DNA of 64,000 bases from Rhizobium leguminosarum (GTDB lineage Bacteria > Pseudomonadota > Alphaproteobacteria > Rhizobiales > Rhizobiaceae): the NCBI RefSeq assembly GCF_017876795.1, contig NZ_JAGIOR010000001.1, forward strand, positions 777,501 through 841,500. The letters run 5' to 3'. Below are positions 57,514 to 64,000 of the stretch, piece after piece. The translations under genes and the position numbers were made by a program. The notes below the pieces were generated by a model, which searched no databases, was not told where the DNA came from, and saw only the letters and a list, made by a program, of their open reading frames with translations. Position 1 is the stretch's first letter; each line of letters starts with the position of its first letter.

Positions 57514-58506
57514 GTTCACGGCGGTCACGGTGAAGCCCTGCTGGCGCAGCAGTTCGATGACGCCGGCCTTGCCGGGCAGGTGCAGGGCGCCGACCGCCAT
57601 GAAGACGTTGCCGCCGTCGAGGATCGGCGCGGCGCGCTCGGCCATCACCTTGTTGCGGTCGAGGATGACGCGCTGTTCGAAGGCGGCGTAGTCGTTATCT
57701 TCACCTTCCTTTTCCGGCGTCACGGTCTTCAGCATCGGCATGGTCATTCCGATCTCGCCAGAGAGATAGAGGTCGGTCATCGTCTCGACGACGTCGCTCA
57801 TCTTGTCGCCGAGCTCCAGTGTCTCGATCAGCGACTTCAGATGGAATTCGACCGGCAGATCGGCCATGGCCTGGATCTGTTCGGCAAGGGTTTCCAGCCC
57901 CTTCACCTGCTTGCCCTCGGCAACGGCGTCGGTGGCAATCTTCTGGTCAAGGAACTGCACGCCTTTGGCCTTGCGGGCGATCTCGCAGGCTGGCAGGGCA
58001 ACGGCGCTCGAAATCATCCAGGGCCGCATGCGGGAAACGGCACTGAGCGGGATCCCGCGCTGCTTCAAGCCGGCTTCGAGCCGCTTGTAGTCCTCGGGGG
58101 AGAGCAGCTTGTCGATCGTCGTGCCATCGGTGAACATCGTCAGCTCCGGCCTTGCGAGCAGGGCCGCGGTCGCCTTCCGCTCATCGAGGATTTCGTCGGA
58201 TTCGATGATGATCGTATTGGCCGCGTCGTGGGCGGCCTGGGCGCGCGGCGGCAGGGCCAGCACACGCGGATCGGTGACGTGCATGCTGCCGAGCAGCCAT
58301 GAAGGTGCAAGCCCGGGTTTTTCGATCTTCCAGAAGATGCCCCTGCCGTTCGGCGTCGCGTCGGCTTCCTTCAGCGCCTCGGCATAGCGGGCGGGGTCGT
58401 TCTGCTGCAGCTCGACCATCAGGTTGCGGCCGGTGCAGACCGCCTCTTCGGCCGCAGCCGGTCGCGCAGCCAGAAAGGCCACAAGCAGGGCCGCAAGAAG
58501 CAGCAT
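57511..58506 (-). CDS. TraB/GumN-family protein (intact paralogue)
   Basis: A 331-residue secreted protein. The first ATG gives MLLLAALLVAFLAARPAAAEE, a signal-like segment without the usual positive start; hydrophobic residues continue upstream in frame (NLLLWLIAAFH) but no better start codon is present. The first GxxH is in LLGSMHVTDPRV near residue 73 and the second in MAVGALHLPGK near 308, the pair that forms the TIKI-type metal site. Role unknown. It is a tandem duplicate of the broken gene at 56256, with a similar C-terminus. Confidence 0.87.
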   Translation of the reverse strand: MLLLAALLVAFLAARPAAAEEAVCTGRNLMVELQQNDPARYAEALKEADATPNGRGIFWKIEKPGLAPSWLLGSMHVTDPRVLALPPRAQAAHDAANTIIIESDEILDERKATAALLARPELTMFTDGTTIDKLLSPEDYKRLEAGLKQRGIPLSAVSRMRPWMISSAVALPACEIARKAKGVQFLDQKIATDAVAEGKQVKGLETLAEQIQAMADLPVEFHLKSLIETLELGDKMSDVVETMTDLYLSGEIGMTMPMLKTVTPEKEGEDNDYAAFEQRVILDRNKVMAERAAPILDGGNVFMAVGALHLPGKAGVIELLRQQGFTVTAVN

Positions 58507-58718
58507 GTGAAAGGCGGCAATCAGCCAGAGCAGCAGATTGCCGGGTGCTGCGAGAAAGTCCGGCGGCCGATCGATGTCGTCATGATGATGTTCCGGTCAC
58601 ATGCCTTGTGGTTCAAGCTCTACGCCCGGCTTGCGCATATTCCTTTAAGAGAATGCGTTAACGAAAGCTTAGAGGCTTTCTTGCTCCGGCAGAATGTTCA
58701 TTCTGACCAGAAAAGGTT

Positions 58719-59654
58719 CTAAGCGCGCGGGTGCGCCCAATCATACACCTCGAGCAGCCGCGACGCATCGACGCCGGTATAGACTTGCGTGGTGGAAAGG
58801 CTGGCATGACCGAGCAGTTCCTGAATGGTGCGCAGATCGCCGCCGCCGGCAAGCAGGTGGGTAGCGAAGGAATGGCGCAACGCATGGGGTGTTGCGGTTT
58901 CCGGCAGGCCGAAGGCACTGCGCAGCTTCTGCATGGCGCGCTGGATGATCGCCGGCTGCAGTTTGCCGCCGCGGGCGCCGCGAAATAGCGGCTCGCCGGG
59001 TTCGAGATAATAGGGGCAGAGTGTACGGTATTTCTCGACGGCGTCGAAAACCACCGACAGCAGCGGCACCAGCCGCGTCTTGTTGCCTTTGCCGGTAATG
59101 CGCAGCGTTGTGGCGCCCTTTTGCAGGTCGGAGGGAACGAGACCCAGCGCTTCGGAAATGCGCAGGCCGCAGCCGTAGAGCAGCGTCATGACAGCCGCGT
59201 CGCGCGCCGCGATCCAGGGTTCGTCGTGGAGCTGGGCTTCGTTGCTGACGACGGTGATCGCCTGTGTGTCCGACAGCGGCTTGGGCAGCGATTTCGGCTG
59301 TTTCGGCGAGCGTATCGCGGCAGCACCCGCGGCATTGACCAGGCCCTTCTTTTCCAGGTGGCGCAGCAACGAACGAAGGCCGGCAAGATTGCGGCCGAGC
59401 GAGCGGGCGCCGGAGCCCTGTTTGCGCCGGGCTGCGAGAAAGGCGCGGAAATCGGCGGGGCGCAATTCCCTTATATCGCCAAGCGTTGCCGGGCCGGCGA
59501 GATGGCCGGTCAGGAAGGTCAGGAATTGACGGGTATCGCGCTCATAGGCATCGAGCGTGTGCTCGGATAGACGGCGCTCGCTGGCGAGGTTTTCGAGCCA
59601 CGCGGCCCGTTCCGCCATCAGGCGCGGATCGGCGATAACAAGCAGTTCATTCAC
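58719..59654 (-). CDS. xerC: Tyrosine recombinase XerC
   Basis: XerC with XerD resolves chromosome dimers at dif. In the 311-residue protein the SAM-like N-terminal domain precedes the catalytic domain, where R (GLRISEALGL near 174), K (TGKGNKTRLVP), H-x-x-R (PHALRHSFATHLL near 258-261), H (LGHASLS) and the Tyr nucleophile (TTQVYTGVD near 293) are all present. GTG at 59654 with AAGG upstream starts MNELLVIADPRLM. Proximity to priA is seen in other rhizobia. There is no phage or integron gene nearby, so this is the housekeeping enzyme. Confidence 0.93.
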   Translation of the reverse strand: MNELLVIADPRLMAERAAWLENLASERRLSEHTLDAYERDTRQFLTFLTGHLAGPATLGDIRELRPADFRAFLAARRKQGSGARSLGRNLAGLRSLLRHLEKKGLVNAAGAAAIRSPKQPKSLPKPLSDTQAITVVSNEAQLHDEPWIAARDAAVMTLLYGCGLRISEALGLVPSDLQKGATTLRITGKGNKTRLVPLLSVVFDAVEKYRTLCPYYLEPGEPLFRGARGGKLQPAIIQRAMQKLRSAFGLPETATPHALRHSFATHLLAGGGDLRTIQELLGHASLSTTQVYTGVDASRLLEVYDWAHPRA

Positions 59655-59793
59655 ATCGCTGGCCTTGAATTTGCCTTCAAGTCCGCCAATTTGGAGCAGG
59701 AACGGTTATGGAATTGCTAATGCCGCACAAACCTTTGTCATCCCTAGATCATATTCTACTGCGATAGCTTTATACCCATAGACAGGATCTTTC

Positions 59794-60744
59794 ATGGCAC
59801 GGCGCGACTCCATGACGGCTTTCGGACAACTCGCGGAAGCGATCGCTCTCGTTTCACAGGGAAAGCCCGGTCATATCGTCGATACGCTGATTGCCGAACG
59901 CGGCCAGAGGATCGTAAAAAATCCGCTCTGGCCGGTCATGCGGCCGTTTCTCTACACGCTGCTGCGCTACAACAAGGCGATCGAATTCGCCAATGCAGTC
60001 GCCAAGATGCCGGGCTTCCAATCGTTCGAATATCTGAGCGACGTGCTGAAACTCGATATCGGCATCACCAATGGCGAACGCATCCCCGATACCGGCGGCT
60101 TCATCCTCGTCAGCAACCATCCCACAGGAATCGCCGATGGTGTCGCCGTGTTCGATCTGCTGAAAGCGCGCCGGCCGGATATGATGTTTTTCGCCAATCG
60201 CGATGCCATCCGCGTCAATCCGCGGTTTGCCGAGATGATCATCCCCGTCGAATGGCGGGAGGAGTACAAGAGCAAGCTCAAGGCACGCGAGACGCTGCAA
60301 TTGACCAACCACGCGGTGCGGCAAGGCAAGGCGACGGTGCTCTTCCCGTCAGGCCGCATCGCCTATTGGGCGAACGGCCGGCTGAACGAACGCCCATGGA
60401 AAACCTCGGCCGTCGGGCTGGCGCGCAAATACAATCTGCCGATTCTTCCGGTCCATATGACGGCGCGTAATTCCGGGCTGTTCTACTGGCTGGCGAAATG
60501 GTCGACGGAGCTTCGCGACATGACGGTGTTCCACGAATTGTTGAACAAACGCGGCGACCGCTTCGACTTCGTGATCGGCAATCTCATTCCGGCCGAACAT
60601 CTGGACGGCGATCTCAACGACGTGACGAAGGCGCTGGAGAAGCATACGGTGCACGATATGGCGGCGGATGGCGACGCGACCTTCGTGCCGGTCAGCCTGC
60701 CGGCTGCGGCGATGCCCCGCGAGCTTCCCGTTGCTGCGATCTAA
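59794..60744 (+). CDS. PlsC-like acyltransferase
   Basis: A 316-residue protein of the glycerolipid acyltransferase group. Motif I is NHPTGIADG (His 109, Asp 115), which has five rather than four residues between His and Asp, a variant seen in a distinct branch of lysophospholipid or ornithine-lipid acyltransferases. The later FPSGRIAYW near 185 takes the place of FPEG. No strong membrane helix is visible, so peripheral association is likely. The substrate is probably an acyl-glycerol or lyso-ornithine lipid (inference). It is followed by an intergenic palindrome at its stop. Confidence 0.83.
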   Translation: MARRDSMTAFGQLAEAIALVSQGKPGHIVDTLIAERGQRIVKNPLWPVMRPFLYTLLRYNKAIEFANAVAKMPGFQSFEYLSDVLKLDIGITNGERIPDTGGFILVSNHPTGIADGVAVFDLLKARRPDMMFFANRDAIRVNPRFAEMIIPVEWREEYKSKLKARETLQLTNHAVRQGKATVLFPSGRIAYWANGRLNERPWKTSAVGLARKYNLPILPVHMTARNSGLFYWLAKWSTELRDMTVFHELLNKRGDRFDFVIGNLIPAEHLDGDLNDVTKALEKHTVHDMAADGDATFVPVSLPAAAMPRELPVAAI

Positions 60745-60812
60745 TGCAGGTCGTCCGCGAGTGTGCAGCAGTTCCGGGGATAACGATACGCATAAGACAA
60801 AGGACTTTAGAT
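60745..60812 (+). repeat. Degenerate intergenic palindromic repeat
   Basis: The sequence GCAGGTCGTCCGCGAGTGTGCAGCAGTTCCGGGGATAACGATACGC and a downstream ACAAAGGACTTTA resemble the short form at 11618 in order and spacing (GCATGTCG, AGTGTGAAGCGGTTCCGGG, AACGACATGC, ACAAAGAGCTTTA), but the arms are mutated. It begins at the stop codon of the acyltransferase gene. Confidence 0.65.
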
Positions 60813-60826
60813 CCATCGGCATTGCC

Positions 60827-61303
60827 ATGACGGTCGATATCCACGTGATCCGCGATCGATTGCCGCGGGAGATCGCAGACCTCGAAAGCGAGGCCCGGCA
60901 AGAGGGCCATTTCCATATCACCCGCCTTATCGACGAATGGTCGGCCGGAGAGCTCAGATTCGAGCGTGATGGCGAAAGGCTGCTCGGCGCCTATGTCGGG
61001 GAGGCGCTCGCCGGTATCGGAGGCCTGACCATCGAACCCGCCCTATCCGGAGCGTTGCGGATGCGACGTTTCTACATCCGTCCCGACATGCGCCGGCATG
61101 GCATCGGCCGGATGCTGGCTCTGGCTCTGCTGGATCATGTGCGGGACTTCCGCGGCATCGTCACCGTTCATGCGGGAAATGCCGACGCGGCCAAATTCTG
61201 GGAGGCGCTTGGATTTCAGCGCTATGGGCGGGACGGCGATACACACTATCTCGAAATCCTCACCCACATTCCCTCCGGTCGACCTCATGATGTTTCAGGC
61301 TGA
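60827..61303 (+). CDS. GNAT-family N-acetyltransferase
   Basis: A 158-residue GNAT protein. Motif A is RRFYIRPDMRRHGIGRMLALALL near residues 70-92, with the RRHGIGR acetyl-CoA loop. Then VTVHAGNADAAKFWEALGFQRYGRDGDTHYLE forms the C-terminal half. The N-terminal part has IRDRLPREIADLESEARQEG. The substrate is unknown. ATG at 60827 gives a normal N-terminus; the upstream region is the degraded palindrome, so no strong promoter is visible. It converges on the DapA-like gene. Confidence 0.86.
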   Translation: MTVDIHVIRDRLPREIADLESEARQEGHFHITRLIDEWSAGELRFERDGERLLGAYVGEALAGIGGLTIEPALSGALRMRRFYIRPDMRRHGIGRMLALALLDHVRDFRGIVTVHAGNADAAKFWEALGFQRYGRDGDTHYLEILTHIPSGRPHDVSG

Positions 61304-61321
61304 TTTTTCACGCTTTAAGCG

Positions 61322-62254
61322 TTACGCACCGATCTCCTCGAGGCGGATGGCCTGACGCGCCAGCAACCGCTCGACATCGGCAATATCGAGCGCCGAGAGC
61401 TTGGCGCCCGGTTTGCGCAGGGCGGCGGATCTGATCACGCCGCGCTTGGCGAGCACATATTTGCGCGAGGCAAGGCCGATGCCCTGCTGCTGTTCGTAAC
61501 GGGCGAGCGGCAGATAGGCATCGAAGATCGCATGGGCGCGATCGGGATTTCCGGCCGCATAGGCCGCAACGACGCCAACCATCATCTCAGGATAACAAAA
61601 GCCGGTCATCGCGCCATCGGCGCCGCGGCCCATCTCTTCGGGCAGGAAAAGTCCGCCATTGCCGCAAAGGATGGAGATGCGCCGCATGGTGCCCTTGTGG
61701 CTGGCGGCGCGAAGCGCGGTGATTTTTGAAAGGCCCGGCCAATCCTCGTGTTTGAGCATGACGCAATTCGGCACTTCGTTGACGATGCGCTCGATAACCT
61801 TGGGCGCGATCGTCACATTGGTGGTGAACGGATAATCCTGCAGCACGAAGGGTGTCTCGCCCAGGGCTTCGCCAACCGACTGGTAGAAGGCGAAAGCCTG
61901 GTCGTCGGTCTTGACGGTCCAGGGCGGCGCGACCATGACGCCGGCGCCACCCTCGCCCATGACGGCTTCGGCAAGTTCGCGCATCGGAGCAAGCCCCGGT
62001 GCCGAAACGCCGACGACGACGGGAAGACGTCCGTCGAGGCGCTTCAGCACACGCTCGACCACGGTCCGCGATTCCTCCGCGGTGAGCTTCGGGGCCTCGC
62101 CGAGTTGCCCAAGCACCGTCAGGCCGGTGACGCCGGCGCCCTCGTAGAAATCGACCATGCTGTCGATACTGGCGAGATCAAGCGCGCCGTCATCGGTGAA
62201 CGGGGTTACGGCAATCACATAGACGCCCTTGGCATCTTCGGTCAGTCTGGCCAT
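61322..62254 (-). CDS. DapA/NanA-family lyase with atypical motif
   Basis: A 310-residue aldolase-barrel protein of the DHDPS/N-acetylneuraminate lyase family. The Schiff-base Lys 168 is in CVMLKHED and the Tyr 141 in VLQDYPF. The usual GTTGE loop of true DapA reads GQLGE (49-53), so lysine synthesis is unlikely and a keto-acid lyase or dehydratase is more likely. GGAGAG precedes the ATG at 62254. It stands alone and diverges from priA. Possible substrates are 2-keto-3-deoxy sugar acids, but it lies 6 kb from the sugar-acid island, so any link is inference. Confidence 0.87.
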   Translation of the reverse strand: MARLTEDAKGVYVIAVTPFTDDGALDLASIDSMVDFYEGAGVTGLTVLGQLGEAPKLTAEESRTVVERVLKRLDGRLPVVVGVSAPGLAPMRELAEAVMGEGGAGVMVAPPWTVKTDDQAFAFYQSVGEALGETPFVLQDYPFTTNVTIAPKVIERIVNEVPNCVMLKHEDWPGLSKITALRAASHKGTMRRISILCGNGGLFLPEEMGRGADGAMTGFCYPEMMVGVVAAYAAGNPDRAHAIFDAYLPLARYEQQQGIGLASRKYVLAKRGVIRSAALRKPGAKLSALDIADVERLLARQAIRLEEIGA

Positions 62255-62463
62255 TGGTGCTCTCCAATTCCGCGGCCGGAGAGCGGGGCTCCGGCATTTC
62301 GAATAATCTTTCCGGCAATCTATGCGGCCAATCGCTCGCCCGGCAAGCTTTTCGTATGGGCGCGGGCGATCTCGTCGAAGCGGGTGGCTCAGATTCCCCG
62401 CCCGATGCGCCGCCCCGTCTTTGCGGTTCCAATTGCATCGATTTGCGGGCATGGTCTCGCCCG

Positions 62464-64000
62464 ATGAGCACAGATTCGTCCGATCTCTTTGGCGCGCTTT
62501 TCGAGGCACCGCCCGCGAACCGAACGGTTCCCGTGCTGGTGCCGATGCCGGCGCCCAAACCCTATTCCTATTCGGTGCCGGATGGCATGGCGGTCGAGCC
62601 CGGCTCGGTCGTACAGGTGCCGCTCGGGCCGCGGCAGGTGATCGGCGTCGTCTGGGATGGCGGCGAGGACGGTGTCGATCCAAAGAAGCTCCGGCCGATC
62701 AGCCATGTCTTCGACTGCCCGCCGCTTTCCCGGGAGATGCGCGATTTTATCGATTGGGTCGCGACCTATACGCTCTCGCCGCCCGGCCTCGTCGCCCGCA
62801 TGGCGCTCAGGGCGCCAAATGCCTTCGAGCCGGAGCCGATGGTGGAAGGGTTGAAACTCGTCGGCGGCGAACCGGAGCGGATGACGCCGGCGCGCGCCCG
62901 GGTGCTCGACACGGCTTCCGACGGCTTGTCCTGGACACGCAGCGGCCTTGCGCATGCGGCGGGTGTGTCGACCAGCGTCGTCGACGGGCTGATCACGCTT
63001 GGCATTTTTGAGACGATATTCCTGCCGCCGCCGCCGGTGGTGGCGATGCCGGATCCGGATTTTGCCGCCGCACGCCTCGAAGGGCCGCAGAAGGCGGCCG
63101 CCGAGGAGATCGTTTCCGACGTCCGCAAGGGCGAATTCTCGGTGTCGCTGATCGACGGGGTGACCGGCTCCGGCAAGACCGAGGTCTATTTCGAGGCGAT
63201 CGCCGAGACGCTGAAACGCGGCAAGCAGGTGTTGATCCTGCTGCCGGAAATCGCGCTGACCGCAAGTTTCATGGAGCGCTTCCAGGATCGCTTCGGCGCG
63301 AAACCGGCCGAATGGCATTCCGATCTCGCGCCGCGGATGCGCGAAAAGGTCTGGCGCCAGGCGGTGACCGGCGAGGTGCGCGTCGTCGCGGGCGCCCGCT
63401 CGGCGCTGTTCCTGCCGTTCGAGGATCTCGGCCTGATCATCGTCGACGAGGAGCACGATCCTGCCTACAAGCAGGAGGACCGCATCTTCTACAATGCCCG
63501 CGATATGGCCGTGGTGCGTGGCCGGATCGGCGATTTTCCGGTCATTCTGGTGTCGGCGACGCCGTCGGTCGAAAGCCAGGTCAACGGGCAGAGCGGGCGC
63601 TACAGCACCGTCCACTTGCCGACGCGTTTCGGCGATGCGGCGCTGCCGGACCTGCATCTGGTCGACATGCGCCGGCACGCGCCGGAGCGCGGCGGCTTCC
63701 TGTCGCCGGTGCTGATCCGGGCGATCGGCAAGACGGTGGAGAAAAGCGAACAGGCGCTGCTCTTTCTCAACCGACGCGGTTATGCGCCGCTGACGCTCTG
63801 CCGCGTCTGCGGCCACCGGTTCCAATGCCCGCAATGTTCGAGCTGGCTGGTCGAGCATCGTTTCCGCAAGCAGTTGCAATGCCATCAATGCGGCCATGCC
63901 GAGCGCACGCCGGAGGCGTGCCCGGAATGCGGCACGCTCGACCATCTTGTCGCCTGCGGGCCAGGCGTCGAGCGCATTGCCGAGGAGGTGGAACGGCATT
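62464..64000 (+). CDS. priA: Primosomal protein N' (PriA helicase), 5' part
   Basis: PriA restarts stalled replication forks by loading the primosome. The window holds the first 512 codons of the gene, cut at the right edge. The N-terminal DNA-binding domain (VPVLVPMPAPKPYSYSVPDGMAVEPGSVVQVPLG) and winged helix are followed by the helicase core: Walker A DGVTGSGKTE near 235-244, LLPEIALT, DEEH and GYAPLTL. The Cys-rich zinc region (CRVCGHRFQCPQC ... CHQCGHAERTPEACPECG) follows. ATG at 62464 starts MSTDSSDLFG. It diverges from the DapA-like gene. Confidence 0.95.
   Translation, partial: MSTDSSDLFGALFEAPPANRTVPVLVPMPAPKPYSYSVPDGMAVEPGSVVQVPLGPRQVIGVVWDGGEDGVDPKKLRPISHVFDCPPLSREMRDFIDWVATYTLSPPGLVARMALRAPNAFEPEPMVEGLKLVGGEPERMTPARARVLDTASDGLSWTRSGLAHAAGVSTSVVDGLITLGIFETIFLPPPPVVAMPDPDFAAARLEGPQKAAAEEIVSDVRKGEFSVSLIDGVTGSGKTEVYFEAIAETLKRGKQVLILLPEIALTASFMERFQDRFGAKPAEWHSDLAPRMREKVWRQAVTGEVRVVAGARSALFLPFEDLGLIIVDEEHDPAYKQEDRIFYNARDMAVVRGRIGDFPVILVSATPSVESQVNGQSGRYSTVHLPTRFGDAALPDLHLVDMRRHAPERGGFLSPVLIRAIGKTVEKSEQALLFLNRRGYAPLTLCRVCGHRFQCPQCSSWLVEHRFRKQLQCHQCGHAERTPEACPECGTLDHLVACGPGVERIAEEVERH

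Noticed and set aside
58719..59654. Tyrosine recombinase as a mobile-element integrase
   Set aside because: Length, motifs and closeness to priA fit housekeeping XerC, and no attachment site or cargo is visible.

Overview
The window looks like a chromosomal segment of a Rhizobium species in the R. etli / R. leguminosarum group. The GC content is high. The gene order sdhCDAB - mdh - sucCD - sucAB - lpdA, the hemC/hemD/hemY block diverging from tsaD-gpsA, and the typical rhizobial intergenic palindromes all point that way; this is inference from layout, not a database match. I see no rRNA, tRNA, CRISPR array, prophage or complete insertion sequence.

Layout. 1-1564: the start of an SDR gene and argG. 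1621-4845: a small accessory module made of a PurA-like enzyme, a von Willebrand A (VWA) protein and a divergent NrtR-type regulator. An array of 7-bp repeats lies in the shared promoter region, and a 73-bp broken copy of argG marks the far edge. 5043-9632: a secreted alpha/beta hydrolase, a LysE exporter, a small unknown protein and an M3 peptidase. 9790-15843: typA, a GNAT, ppa, yggU/yggT, an MFS transporter and a glutamine amidotransferase. 15812-24972: TerB, the heme block (hemY, a mitofilin-like protein, hemD, hemC), tsaD-gpsA and small housekeeping genes.

25286-44137 is the respiratory and TCA core: succinate dehydrogenase, a nucleotidyltransferase, a lipoprotein, zapE, malate dehydrogenase, succinyl-CoA synthetase, 2-oxoglutarate dehydrogenase E1/E2 and the E3 lipoamide dehydrogenase. 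Small conserved genes sit inside this core: a DUF1579-like gene between sucC and sucD, a YciI gene between sucA and sucB, and four genes (two secreted proteins, an SDR and a LysE exporter) between sucB and lpdA.

44326-55675 is a sugar-acid catabolic island. It holds three enolase-superfamily dehydratase/racemase genes and a GntR-FCD repressor on the minus strand. Diverging from these are a sugar-type ABC importer, a fourth enolase-superfamily enzyme (galactonate dehydratase-like) and an RraA-like aldolase. The likely logic is import of an acid sugar, dehydration to a 2-keto-3-deoxy acid and cleavage by the aldolase; the substrate is not readable from the sequence. A double-hairpin repeat splits the transporter operon before its ATPase gene.

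55742-64000: a cytochrome b561, two tandem TraB/GumN paralogues (the first broken by an in-frame TGA), xerC, a PlsC-like acyltransferase, a GNAT, a DapA-like lyase and the 5' part of priA. Copies of one intergenic palindrome family lie directly after several stop codons. The strongest candidate for an undescribed system is the NrtR / VWA / PurA-like module next to argG.
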